A DNA stretch of 64,000 bases from Semisulcospira habei (taxonomy: Eukaryota; Mollusca; Gastropoda; Semisulcospiridae): positions 154,540,234 through 154,604,233 of the forward strand of contig BTPG01000003.1 in NCBI GenBank assembly GCA_036245525.1, in the 5' to 3' direction. The notes under the pieces were generated by a model. That model searched no databases and was not told where the DNA came from. It was given only the letters and a program-made list of their open reading frames with translations. Made by a program: the position numbers and the translations under genes. How positions within the stretch are numbered: the stretch's first letter is position 1; every line of letters starts with the position of its first letter. Positions 42,860 to 53,588 of the stretch are shown here, piece after piece.

Positions 42860-43620
42860 ACAGATTTATTACAAGAGTGTTCATTATTATTGGGTTGGTT
42901 TCAGCATGTCTAGCTTGTTTTTGTCCAATGGAACTGCAAATGGAACGATGCTTGGGGATGAGAGACAATAATAAGGGGCAAGAAAACCATTGTCAACATA
43001 AAGATTTATTACAAGAGTGCTACTATGGGGTTGGTGCGCCTGCATCATTTTGTATACTATATATAACATGTAAAACTTTGAAAATGGAACTGCTGATGGA
43101 ACGGCGGTTGGGGACAAGAGACAATAATAAGGAGTAAGAAAACCATTGTCAACATAAAGATTTATTACAAGAGACAATAATAAGGAGTAAGAAAACCATT
43201 GTCAACATAAAGATTTATTACAAGAGTGCTGCTATGGGGTTGGTGCGCCTGCATCATTTTGTATACTGTATATAACATATAAAACTTTGAAAATGGAACT
43301 GCTGATGGAACGGCGGTTGGGGACGAGAGACAATAATAAGGAGTAAGAAAACCATTGTCAACATAAAGATTTATTACAAGAGTGCTACTATGGGGTTGGT
43401 GCGCCTGCATCATTTTGTATACTGTATATAACATGTAAAACGTTGAAAATGGAACTGCTGATGAAACGGGACGAAAGACAATAATAAGAGAAAAAGAAAC
43501 AAACATTGTCAACATAAAGACTTATTACAAGAACGTTATTATTCAGTTGTTTTCAGCGTGTATAGCTCTGTTTTTATCTGATGTACACCTGGATCATTTT
43601 GTATACTGTGTAACATTAAA
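42860..43620. repeat. 150-160 bp minisatellite 3' of the recombinase-like gene
   Basis: CATAAAGATTTATTACAAGA recurs near 42996, 43149, 43203, 43362 and 43510; units also share GGGGTTGGTGCGCCTGCATC and GGAACTGCTGATGGAACGGC. One unit is a 54-bp partial copy. The first, more diverged unit begins 30 bp past the recombinase stop. A lone copy lies at 44240-44360. Confidence 0.9.
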
Positions 43621-43621
43621 G

Positions 43622-43945
43622 AAGTACCCAATGGAGAAAGAAACATGCTTAGAAAAGACGGGACAATTTATTAATATTTCGGGTAAATACCCTTTGTCAA
43701 AATAGACAAACAGAGAGCTTAGCCGCTACTTATCTTCATTGGCAGAAGGAATGTGCAGCACATTCCTTCTGTGAACAAAGATAAGTAGCGACTGATCTCT
43801 CTGTTTGTTTGTTTGTTTGTCTGTTTTGACAAGGCGGATTTACTCGAAATCTTACTTAATTGTGTTGTAACCGTCTTTTCTAAGCTTGTTTCTTTCTCCG
43901 TTGGGCACTTCTTTTCTTTGCATTTTACATGATTGGCAGTCACCT
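43622..43945. mobile_element. F7 inverted-repeat element with inner palindrome
   Basis: AGTACCCAATGGAGAAAGAA at left and TTTCTCCGTTGGGCACTTCT at right. A central palindrome (CTTATCTTCATTGGCAGAAG / GAACAAAGATAAG with CATTCCTTCTG) lies at about 43725-43790. The longest F7 copy. Confidence 0.75.
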
Positions 43946-43959
43946 TTTGGGTCTGAATA

Positions 43960-44038
43960 ATTTTTTTGTTTGTTTGTTGTTGTTTTTTTGTTTGTTTTGT
44001 TTTGTTTTGTTTTTTTTTTGGGGGGGGGGGGTTTGGGT

Positions 44039-44069
<31 letters not shown>

Positions 44070-44082
44070 GGGGGGGGTGTAT
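43960..44082. repeat. T/G homopolymer tract
   Basis: (T)nG repeats then alternating long T and G runs (G12 near 44021, G10 and G9 near 44057-44078). Potential G-quadruplex; the sequence could be unreliable here. Confidence 0.8.
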
Positions 44083-44240
44083 CTCTCTTGATTTTGGATG
44101 TGTGTTGCTAAATGATCTTAAGTTTATTTAGCGTATTAGACTGGCTGGCGACATGCATTCAATATTCTGTTCATTATTTTATTTTATTTTTTCCCCTTTA
44201 TTATCAGTGCTGGCACGTCCGGACGTTCAGCAGTGTACAA
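44083..44240 (+). mobile_element. F8 SINE-like copy, diverged
   Basis: GATTTTGGATGTGTGTTGCT, GACTGGCTGGCGACATGCAT and GCTGGCACGTCCGGACGTTC match the 3' half of F8. Truncated and old. Confidence 0.65.
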
Positions 44241-44360
44241 CCAATCGGGATGAAAGACAATAATAAGATAAGAAAACCATTGTCAACATGATAAACATTT
44301 ATTACAAGAGTGTTATTTTTTCAGTGTGTATAGCTTGTTTTTATCTGATGTACGCCTGGA
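44240..44360. repeat. detached minisatellite unit
   Basis: GACAATAATAAGATAAGAAA, CCATTGTCAACATGATAAAC and TTATTACAAGAGTG match the 42860-43620 units. Confidence 0.7.
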
Positions 44361-44471
44361 TCATTTTGGAAATGTCTGTAACTTTTTTTTGGGGGGGTTA
44401 CTATAAAGTACACTTTGCATACTGTGCATTGTTGTTTCTAAAGTCACAGGAAGCATAAACCTTAGCTGAGT

Positions 44472-45161
44472 TGGTATACCTCGCCCTCTACCTAGGTTAA
44501 ACGCACCAGCGGTGCCACTGTTGCTATTTTCGCACCAGACCGGTCGCTCGGACCGGTCATGTGCACCAGAACTGCGCGCGCAGGTTGGCTTGTGCTCTTG
44601 TAGTGTGGTCTTGTACGTTCACGCAGAAGATTGTGATCGCAGTCGAAAAAAAAAAAAGGTTCGTTTGTGGTTTTAACTTGTAGCCTTTTATCTCCCCGAA
44701 CACGAACACGCCAGTTTTCTGTTGAGATGGCGGAGGCTTGAGTCATGCCCAACACCACTGAATCAAGTCTATTGTACATGTAGTGTGCTCATTTCTCAAA
44801 CTTCAACTTTGACGGTGCTTTCTGCCGCAAACGACGCAGATGTCGCAAGGAGGGTTTAAAAAAAGCTATTTTTAAAAATCTGCCAAATCGCGTAATGTTT
44901 CGTGGTGCTAGCATAAGGATGGATGCATAATTGCTGGATTGCATATATGGGAAAGGGTTTATTCTTTATTCATGTTATTTTGCAGCAGTCAAACGAAGCT
45001 CACGTGATTCTTTCTCCGAGGTTGCCCATTACAGGTGCAGAAAGCACACGCTCTAAACCGATCGACCGGTCCGAGCGACCAGTCTGCTGCCAATATAGCA
45101 ACATTGGCACCACTGGTGCATTTAACCTAGGCACTGGACGAGGTATACCAACTCGGCTAAA
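44472..45161. mobile_element. 690-bp element with about 90-bp inverted repeats
   Basis: Left arm AGCTGAGTTGGTATACCTCG to ...CCGGTCGCTCGGACCGGTC (about 44464-44558) is inverted on the right at about 45057-45163 (GACCGGTCCGAGCGACC to CGAGGTATACCAACTCGGCT). Near-matching TAAACYTT flanks both ends and may be an 8-bp target duplication. No transposase motif in the unique centre. Confidence 0.7.
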
Positions 45162-45467
45162 CTTTATTGTCGCACTTGCTAGAACTCAGTATTATATTTC
45201 TCTCTCCATTTTATGAATAGAGGCACATAAGTCGCGGTAACCCTTTACGTGCCCAACTTGGGCAAGAACTAGTTTTCCTCATCACAAAGTTGGCAGAAAA
45301 AGGTTTGACTGCTCTTGATTGTTTGATTTGAAGTGTCTACAAACAATTACTGTGTTTTTATATGCATGCACCTTTGATGTGATTAATTAATAAAGGCTGA
45401 AGTTTCAAGTGATTGATTTCCTATGTTGTCAGTTCATTAATTAATGTCAGTGTTCTGTTTTGTCATT

Positions 45468-45681
45468 TTAACTCATTCTACCCCAAGACCGGAATCCCCA
45501 AATGTTGAAGTCGTCTTCTGAAAACTGCGTTGCAGGGCAGGACACAGATCGACCACGATAGTTCAAGGGTGATGCCAGAATAGCTTGGCGGCCATAGGCG
45601 CCACTCTATTCTGGCATCAGCCTTGAACTATCATGGTCGATCTTTATTTTGCTCTGGTGTGTCTGGGGTAGAATAAGTTAA
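45468..45681. mobile_element. F1 palindromic MITE, TTAA-flanked
   Basis: TTAACTCATTCTACCCC at 45468 and GGGGTAGAATAAGTTAA to 45681. Hairpin arm GATCGACCACGATAGTTCAA; one tip arm has GGCGGCC for GGCGCC. Confidence 0.87.
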
Positions 45682-45834
45682 GTGTTAGTTTCTTCATCTG
45701 GGTCTTTTTCTGTCTTTCATATTTTTCCACACTTTTTAACCTGCATCATACTGAGGCTAAAAGCTTCAAATTTGTACACTGCCATATATGCAAGCTACAT
45801 TACAGAACTTACAGATGAGGACATAACCAATGGC

Positions 45835-45918
45835 ATTATTAGTTCAAGGGTGGTGCCACAATAGCTTGGCGCCTAGAGGCGCCAAGCTATTCTGCCACTA
45901 CCCTTTGGACTATTTTAG
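45835..45918. mobile_element. F1 hairpin, second copy in tandem neighbourhood
   Basis: TTAGTTCAAGGGTGGTGCCA and complement around TTGGCGCCTAGAGGCGCCAA. The outer ends are diverged. Confidence 0.7.
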
Positions 45919-46165
45919 TCACACTTGTTGCACACACTGGTGTATTCCGAATAATAAGGGTTAATATTCAAAATGCTCTGTTGCTGTTTGTCTCAAACTG
46001 CAGAGTACATTTTTTTTTTTTTAAAGTCGTTTAATTTCCAAAATTCTCACATAAATGCCATGATAAACTGTTTTGCTTCAGAAGGACAAAACGTAGCAAT
46101 GTTTAAAAGATTTCCTCTGTAAAAATCATAATCGAAAGGTTACAGGCTAGTGTTTATTCAATTTT

Positions 46166-46166
<1 letters not shown>

Positions 46167-46224
<58 letters not shown>

Positions 46225-46236
46225 GACTCCAGACAG

Positions 46237-46311
<75 letters not shown>
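46167..46311. repeat. (CA)n microsatellite, two blocks
   Basis: CA runs at 46167-46222 and 46242-46311 separated by GTGACTCCAGACAGACTCG. Confidence 0.97.
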
Positions 46312-46313
<2 letters not shown>

Positions 46314-46699
46314 CCTACAAAAAGCACACCCACATGAACTTTACAAATGTCAGCGGTAATCGCAATGATAAATGATAGGCCTATACGGGTCGTGTTTCAC
46401 ATTGTTGAACACATTTACCCACCAGGTAGTTATCGATTTTATTTTTCCTGCGTCGCAGGATGTAGCTTGCATTTACTGTCCCTGTAATAAAATACAACAG
46501 CAAATGACGACTGTAATATGAACGAATGTTTCCATCAGGTGATCTTTATGTGGGCACAGTATCGCTGTGCACAATGTCGTCTGCTCTTTTTTTTTTTTTT
46601 AAATCCTTTTATTGTTTAGCAAGTGTTGTACATAACCTAACCACTTATTGTCAGGAAAAAATGGATTTCTGTGGCAGTCTATGATTTGCAACCGTAGAC

Positions 46700-46786
46700 C
46701 TTCAGGAGCAGTGCTGATCTGTGATTTTAGACTGACTTAACACCTACGGCCGTAACGTCCAAAATCACAGACCAACACACGTCTTA
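46700..46786. mobile_element. F4 hairpin
   Basis: GCTGATCTGTGATTTTAGAC and GTCCAAAATCACAGACCAAC around TGACTTAACACCTACGGCCGTAAC. Confidence 0.7.
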
Positions 46787-47019
46787 TTAAGAAAAATTGC
46801 CAGTTTTAATTCCACAACCAACTGTTTCAGCTGATGGTCCATGTTTCGCAGCTAGCTCGGCGTTGAGCACAATCAATCAGCTGATCGGCGGGAACTCATG
46901 ACAGCTCATGGGTAAGTAGCCAGCCTGTACTGATGTGCCGCTTTTTTTTATCAGAAACTTCAGCATGTACTGTCGATCCATCCCCCGTCTCCACATTGTG
47001 GTTACTTTCCTGGATCAGT

Positions 47020-47335
47020 CCAACTAAGAAAGAAGCACGCTTAGAAAAGACAGTTACGACACAATTTATTAATATTTCGGGTGATAACTCTTTTTCACAA
47101 CAGACAAACTTTCACTAAACAAGAATACACTTTTACAGGCACCGATACGATACGATATTATAAGTAGCGAAGTGTATTCTTCTTTGTTTGTCTATTTTGA
47201 AATAGTGTATTTACCCAAAATATGAATAGGCCTACATTGTGTTGAAACTGTCTTTCTAAGCCGTTTGCTTCTGTCTTCGTTGGGTTATTTTTTTGCATTT
47301 TACACGCTGCTTGGCAGTCACCTTTCAACTCGGAC
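47020..47335. mobile_element. F7 element with inner palindrome
   Basis: CAACTAAGAAAGAAGCACGC, CTTAGAAAAGACAGTTACGA at left; TTGTGTTGAAACTGTCTTTC at right. The loop has AACAAGAATACACTTT..AAGTGTATTCTTCTTTG. Confidence 0.68.
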
Positions 47336-47339
47336 TTAC

Positions 47340-47402
47340 TGGCGGATTTCCCTGGATCCGCGCTACTCAGTGACGCATGCTCAGCGGATCCAGGGGCGTA
47401 CC
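47340..47402. repeat. inverted repeat with CTGGATCCGC
   Basis: CCCTGGATCCGCGCTACTCA and GTGACGCATGCTCAGCGGATCCAGGG are inverted: a short hairpin of unknown type next to F7. Confidence 0.55.
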
Positions 47403-47455
47403 AACCAGTAGACGTGTTCATTGTAGCCAAGAAGGGGGGGGGAGGAGGAGGTGGA

Positions 47456-47572
47456 GCCCAATGCGCAAAAGGTCATCGGGCCGATATCGGTCACCGTTGC
47501 GGCGGGCCTGCACACGGCCGTGCGCGGGCCAAAGGCAGCCGATGTCGGCCCAATGGCCTTGAGGTGCACTGG
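47456..47572. mobile_element. F3 element
   Basis: CCCAATGCGCAAAAGGTCAT at left, CCTTGAGGTGCACTGGGAG at right, and inverted GGCCTGCACACGGCCGTGCG centre. Confidence 0.75.
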
Positions 47573-47958
47573 GAGGGGGTCGGGGAGGGGGGGGGGGGAG
47601 TTGCTTGGGGCTACTGCCTTACACAATGGTAAAGTTACTGTTTACAAACTCTCAGCACTCCTCCCTCTATTCTTCAGTCCGCGAGTCTCAGTCACGTATG
47701 AATTCGCACCTGGCTCGTCGACGTGACGTCATGACCTCGCCGCGACCCTGGCCATATATGGACAGAGCCTAATAAGTTTGTTATGCTAGGAGAATCAGGT
47801 CAGGCTTTGTGCTCACTACGTGTGTGCCCGCAGCAATCACTGTTTTTATGATGTTCTTTAGCCACAATGTTGGCTCTCTGCCAGTCACAGTTGAGGGGGG
47901 TCGTGGAGGTAGGGGGCGGGGGACGGGGGCCGAGGGGGGGGGGGGGGGGGGAGGGGGC

Positions 47959-47959
<1 letters not shown>

Positions 47960-47998
<39 letters not shown>

Positions 47999-48040
47999 AA
48001 TAAACCGTTGTTCACACAAACGCGCGCGCGCACACAAACA
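47960..48040. repeat. (CA)n and (CG)n alternating tract
   Basis: CA array at 47962-47993, then CGCGCGCGCG near 48022. G-rich tract at 47931-47957 precedes it. Confidence 0.9.
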
Positions 48041-48402
48041 CACGCGTGAAGCGGCACTGACACACGGCGCGTGCCCACAGACACACACGATGGGGGACGG
48101 GTGCGACGAGGTGGGGGAGGGGGGAGGGAGGGTGAGGGAGGGGTAGGGTTAATCCCGATGCCTGATAAGAGATACGCCTACTTCGTTTACTAAGGGTGGT
48201 GAATATAACCTAAAATTGAGGACGGCGACTTCAAATGACGGGATTAAATAGAAATCACGTAGCTATAGTACACAGAAACATACACCGTCTTTCTGCCCAA
48301 CCCGGACACTACACTGCGGAACAAACCGCTTAGATTACATTTCAGAGTTCATGTGTAGTCTCTCCCACGGAGCTATCAGTGCCACAGAGCCACGGAAGAT
48401 AA

Positions 48403-48632
48403 TATTGACCGTGACAGCTAGCTCAAGGGTAGTGCTTAATTGGCCGCAGCTTAACTCCGGCGCCTGATGCAGTTCGTCCGCCGGTGTTCATTCTTTTCTT
48501 TTTTTTTAACTGAATGATTCTGACGAGACTATATGAGTTCCTGTGAGTGCAGGACTAAATGACCGTGAGAGCTCAAGGGTAGTGCTGATTGGTTTGGCAA
48601 TCAGCACCACCCTTGAGGAGTCATGGTCCATT
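48403..48632. mobile_element. two F1-like remnants
   Basis: ACCGTGACAGCTAGCTCAAG at 48409 is a half-arm; 48559-48632 is a full small hairpin (GACCGTGAGAGCTCAAGGGT and CACCCTTGAGGAGTCATGGTC around TTGGTTTGGCAATCAG). Confidence 0.55.
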
Positions 48633-48739
48633 CATCTTTTCTTAGCACGAGTATGTGGAGAAGGACGGGTTTGCCGTTTTTTGGGTGATAAGGAAGACTT
48701 CCCATCTCAGTCCTGAGTAAAGAACGCACCTTCTTTCTC

Positions 48740-48848
48740 ACAGCTGTAAGGAAAGGATTTCGGGCCGACGTCGGCCCCATTTGGCCCGCGAACAGCAGTG
48801 CGCGGGTCAAACTATGCTCGAGTCGGCCCGAAGGCCTTTTGCTATTGG
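48740..48848. mobile_element. F3 element
   Basis: AGGAAAGGATTTCGGGCCGA at left and GGCCCGAAGGCCTTTTGCTA at right, with GGCCCGCGAACAGCAGTGCG at the centre. Confidence 0.7.
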
Positions 48849-49168
48849 AGAGGCATCCATCCACCCTTTGGTCCCCTTTTGAGAATAGGCGCCTACCATA
48901 CACTTCAATGCGTACGCTCTCTTAGAAAGGGGGGGGGGGGGGGTGGCGAGGGAGAGGGGTTGGAGCTCGTGATAAGATATTAAATGGCTTTTGATTAAAA
49001 ACTGCGCCGAAAGTAAACATCAGTATCGGTATTGGCATGGCTTAGCTGGTTTTGAAATAGATAAATTACTGATGAACCGGTGTTGACCTAACACAGTCGG
49101 CAGTTGCAATCAACTGAGTTGATGAAGAAACACGCACGTCACCTTACTTGGGTCGCCACCACCACAAT

Positions 49169-49170
<2 letters not shown>

Positions 49171-49221
<51 letters not shown>

Positions 49222-49303
49222 GCGCGCGCGCGCGCGCACACACACACACGCACAAAAAAAAAAAACACCGGCACACACACACGCACACTATGACACACAC
49301 ACA
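49171..49303. repeat. CA / CG / A-run mosaic microsatellite
   Basis: (CA)22, then CGCGCGCGCGCGCGCGCG at 49220-49237 (Z-DNA-prone), CA again, an A-run at 49254-49264 and more CA. Confidence 0.95.
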
Positions 49304-49336
<33 letters not shown>

Positions 49337-49359
49337 CGGCTCTCTCTCTCTCTCTCGGC

Positions 49360-49434
<75 letters not shown>

Positions 49435-49435
49435 C

Positions 49436-49480
<45 letters not shown>

Positions 49481-49481
49481 C

Positions 49482-49516
<35 letters not shown>

Positions 49517-49530
49517 CTCTCTCTCTCGGC

Positions 49531-49579
<49 letters not shown>

Positions 49580-49610
49580 CGGCTCTCTCTCTCTCTCTCT
49601 CTCTCTCGGC

Positions 49611-49674
<64 letters not shown>

Positions 49675-49699
49675 CGGCTCTCTCTCTCTCTCTCTCGGC

Positions 49700-49780
<81 letters not shown>

Positions 49781-49864
49781 CGGCTCTCTCTCTCTCTCGG
49801 CGGCTCTCTCTCTCTCTCTCTCTCTCGGCGGCTCTCTCTCTCTCTCTCTACTCTCTCTCTCGGC

Positions 49865-49955
<91 letters not shown>

Positions 49956-49956
49956 C

Positions 49957-49999
<43 letters not shown>

Positions 50000-50024
50000 C
50001 GGCTCTCTCTCTCTCTCTCTCGGC

Positions 50025-50101
<77 letters not shown>

Positions 50102-50185
50102 CGGCTCTCTCTCTCTCTCGGCGGCTCTCTCTCTCTCTCTCTCTCGGCGGCTCTCTCTCTCTCTCTCTACTCTCTCTCTCGGCGG

Positions 50186-50268
<83 letters not shown>

Positions 50269-50269
50269 C

Positions 50270-50336
<67 letters not shown>

Positions 50337-50337
50337 C

Positions 50338-50387
<50 letters not shown>

Positions 50388-50418
50388 CTCTCGGCTCTCT
50401 CGGCGGCTTTCTCTCTCA
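49304..50418. repeat. 1.1-kb (CT)n array punctuated by CGGCGG
   Basis: Nearly pure CT dinucleotides interrupted more than 20 times by the same hexamer CGGCGG, three times by TACT just before a CGGCGG block, and by single TTTCT changes. A larger unit repeats: the series at 49776-49900 recurs at 50097-50220, an offset of about 321 bp. All frames are open by composition (Leu-Ser or Arg-Glu repeats) and none is a gene. Confidence 0.95.
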
Positions 50419-50446
50419 GTGACACATACGGCCGTCACACACAATG

Positions 50447-50482
50447 CGGAGAGAGAGATAGACTCAGAGAGAGAGAGAGAGA
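50447..50482. repeat. (GA)n and short hairpin
   Basis: GAGAGAGAGA tracts, then AGAAGCCCCTGAGCCGTTAGGGGCTTCT, a strong stem at 50484-50511. Confidence 0.75.
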
Positions 50483-50668
50483 CAGAAGCCCCTGAGCCGT
50501 TAGGGGCTTCTGGCATAAACACAATATTTACCGAGTTGCGCTAATCTGCCGCCGTGTCGTTATTCAGGTCAGCCCAAAACTAATTTCGCAACTGCGGAGA
50601 AACTGCTCTGAAAAGCTGACTCCTCTCATAGAGTAATGCCTCTGAAAGCCCTAATTCTCTGAGAGTAC

Positions 50669-50832
50669 TTAACCCATGAAGCCCTGACGTGCTACCATAG
50701 GATGTGGATCGACCATGTTAGTTAAAGCTGACACCACTCTTGAACTAAAATGGTCGATCTCAGTTTCTACAGAACTGTGACGTAGACCTCAAAACTGAGA
50801 TGTCAAAAAATCCTCAGGATATAATGGGTTAG
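50669..50832. mobile_element. F1 MITE, short form
   Basis: TTAACCCATGAAGCCC at 50669, ATAATGGGTTAG at right. The hairpin has lost its TTGGCGCC tip and pairs GATCGACCATGTTAGTTAAA with TTGAACTAAAATGGTCGATC. Confidence 0.75.
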
Positions 50833-50844
50833 TCGGTAATCCTG

Positions 50845-51070
50845 ACTAACTCAATCTACCCCAGACACACCACAGCGGGAAGATAAGGATCGACCATGAC
50901 TGTTAGTTCAAGGATGATGCCAGAATAGCTTGGCGCCTATGGGCGCCAAGCTATTCTGTCATCACCCTAAACTATCATGATCGATCTGTGTCCTGCACTG
51001 CAATGCAGCCTTCAGAGGACAACGGCAAAATTTACTTGAAAGATTTCGGTCTTTGGGTAGAATGAGCTAA
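50845..51070. mobile_element. F1 palindromic MITE, CTAA-flanked
   Basis: CTAA at 50845-50848 and 51067-51070 flank CTCAATCTACCCC and GGTAGAATGAG. Core arms GATCGACCATGACTGTTAGT (with a small insertion) and complement around TTGGCGCCTATGGGCGCCAA. Confidence 0.85.
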
Positions 51071-51194
51071 GTACCAGATACTTACTTACGCCAATCGCCA
51101 TGCAATACCGACTGTGCGAGTTATGTAATAGCCATCACACTGACTGAGCCGCCAGGATACTTTCTGCTGTTAAACACTGAACTCGACTAAACAA

Positions 51195-51350
51195 ATTTCC
51201 AACAAAGAAAGAAACACGCTTAGAAAGACAGGTACAACTTAAAAAGACAGGTACAACACAACTTGTAACTTGTGATTACTTCCTAAACGTGCTTTAGTAT
51301 TTCTTTGCGGTTGGAATGATCTTGGCATTGTACACGCTTTGCAGTAAGTT
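51195..51350. mobile_element. F7 element, rearranged
   Basis: CCAACAAAGAAAGAAACACG and CTTAGAAAGACAGGTACAAC (duplicated) at left, TTCCTAAACGTGCTTTAGTA at right, then TTGTACACGCTTTGCAG. Confidence 0.6.
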
Positions 51351-51450
51351 CAGTGGATCTAGCAAGCAGCTGATGGGACCGAAATGTACCGCGGTATTCC
51401 CTCCGTCAGCCACTCAGTTACGTGTGACCCAGTGAAAGTAACGCTCGTCT

Positions 51451-51513
51451 GCAAGAGGCGTAGATTTTCATTAGCCCCTGCAGCCGCAGGGGGGCTCATG
51501 AGAATGCCTCTTC
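51451..51513. mobile_element. F2 hairpin, diverged
   Basis: GCAAGAGGCGTAGATTTTCA and GCTCATGAGAATGCCTCTTC around GCCCCTGCAGCCGCAGGGG. Confidence 0.6.
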
Positions 51514-51692
51514 TTAGCACTGACTGATTGAGCCCACGTATCTCGGTTATGGACTCCTGTGCCAGAATCTTTGCTAATAGCACTCTATAACATCACGCAA
51601 CATCGACTGACTGATTTTGAAAAAGTCTAGTTCCAGTAAATTGATACCAGACAGACAAGCACCTTCCCGGTGGCGATCACTCTGCACAGTGG

Positions 51693-51785
51693 TTAACCCT
51701 TCGCGTGTCGGCAGCGGTTTTTGTCGCGAATTATTTGTACAAGAATCATCGCGACAAAAACCGCTACGGACACGCAAAGGGCTAA
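51693..51785. mobile_element. F5 palindromic MITE
   Basis: TTAACCCTTCGCGTGTCGGC at left, GGACACGCAAAGGGCTAA at right. The stem GCAGCGGTTTTTGTCGCGAA pairs with its complement around ATTTGTACAAGAAT; almost the whole 93 bp is one hairpin. Confidence 0.83.
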
Positions 51786-52152
51786 CCAGAATCCAGACCC
51801 GATAGGTTTAACTGACATGTGAAGAAAGTCCTAACCAATTTTTTTAAACATATTTTAAAACAAGCTTAGAAAGTGGTTAACCCATTTTCAACAACAAACG
51901 GGCCGGCGAAATAGTCGTCTCGTAATCACGCTATATCAACAACGCACGACTCAATGTACGGTTGTGAAACAAAACTAGCCAAGCGGAACACACAATAAGT
52001 GACGCCTGTAATAAATTCGAAACTTGCTAAATAACATAGCGACCTTCCTTTCACGAAGACACTCAAACACAGTCAGGTCTAGAATCATAATAAACAGCTC
52101 AGTGAAAACCCATTGAACGGCTCTGCGTGGTGTACGTTTCTGAGACTTTCTG

Positions 52153-52204
52153 CCGCCCTGACATGGCCTTAGTCGCCTGCTCGGCGTTAAACCCAAATAA
52201 TTAA
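52153..52204 (+). mobile_element. 52-bp SINE 3'-tail insertion with 13-bp TSD
   Basis: CTGAGACTTTCTG is exactly duplicated at 52140-52152 and 52205-52217. The insert holds CCTTAGTCGCCTGCTCGGCG then TTAAACCCAAATAATTAA. Same tail as 3177-3226 (opposite strand). Confidence 0.88.
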
Positions 52205-52514
52205 CTGAGACTTTCTGAATAACCTTACACTCCCCTGGGCGTTGACTCAGAGTCACCCGCCACACCGAACAAATAACCAGCGTAATACCTCATCGACTGA
52301 CTCCTAAAAGTGCACCCCTCCTTTTGTGTCTTGACTAGCGCGCATGATATAACTGAATTATGTTGATGTTCCAAGCAGAACGAAAACTTACAAATTTGCG
52401 ATTACCGGCTCATCACTGAGTGCGTGTGAGTAACAGCGCAGTTACCTCAACTGGACGAGCGGAAAGCCTTTTGAGTCACACTGATAAAGGACTTATACCG
52501 ATAACATGTGTATA

Positions 52515-52597
<83 letters not shown>

Positions 52598-53588
52598 ACG
52601 GAAGAGCTCAAATGGGTTACTGTCTTTACCATCCTTATGAAAAATGGGGGGGGGGGGGGGGTGTTAAAATCTGGGTGACCAAGTCAGACACCCATTTTTT
52701 CTGAGGGTTGTTTCTGCATTGTCTTGGGGTAAAGATTCATAAAAAATAAAAAGATCAGTTTTTCTCGTTTTGGCGTTAAAACATGCACTTTTGTGTTTAA
52801 CAGACACGCCTGTAGTGTGTTTGAAAACTTGTCCCTCCCAGCAATGTGTGTGTTGTGCGCACAGAACCCTGAAAATGAGCGTGTATGTATTACATCACCC
52901 TTCTCAGCTATAAATAACTTCATAGCTGATATGGGTCAGTTGGGGGGGGGGGGGGGGAGATTTTGTTGTTTGAGGGAGTAAATTGTTTATGTTCCTACAA
53001 AATTAGGTTTGTTATTTGAGGGTTTTGTTAAAAAAGTGTTGAGTTGTGATGTACTTCCGGGGTAGACAAATTTGAGATTCATGTATACGTTCACCAGGGA
53101 CTTAGCCTATACGTTTTCTACGTTTGTTTCCATGTCAGATGAAGAATATAATTTGATCTGAAACGTCGTTCTTTGTTTCTATTTTAAAGGGTTTTCCGCC
53201 ACTATCTTCTGTTTTAGTTTGACTTAGCCTATAATTATATTCGTGCGCCGGTTGCTAAGAAGTGAAGTGATTGTATGAGTGCGCATTGTAAGAGAAGACG
53301 TTTAGACTTTGGGTGAGGCTGCTGTTGTCTTTTGTCCTGCCCGACCTTTTGGTTGAACCTGTTGCTTTATTTTGTAGGTTTGTCGATGTTATCAATGCCG
53401 CATCTCCTTTTGGATTGTATGCACAAATTGATTGAATGGAAATGACGTCACAGAGTCAGCGTCGTTTCATGCGTCGTCTGCTACAGTCAGTCGTTTAGTG
53501 CAGTTAAAAGAGTGCAGGCTTGGATGGGCCATTTTCTGATGTAATAGTAAAGTATTATTTGTGTGAATGCTGTCCGTTTGAAGGAAGG

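Noticed and set aside
49104..50522. Long open frames of 224-463 codons on both strands
   Set aside because: They are produced by CT/GA dinucleotides, which lack stop codons in every frame. The products are Leu-Ser or Arg-Glu repeats without any domain.
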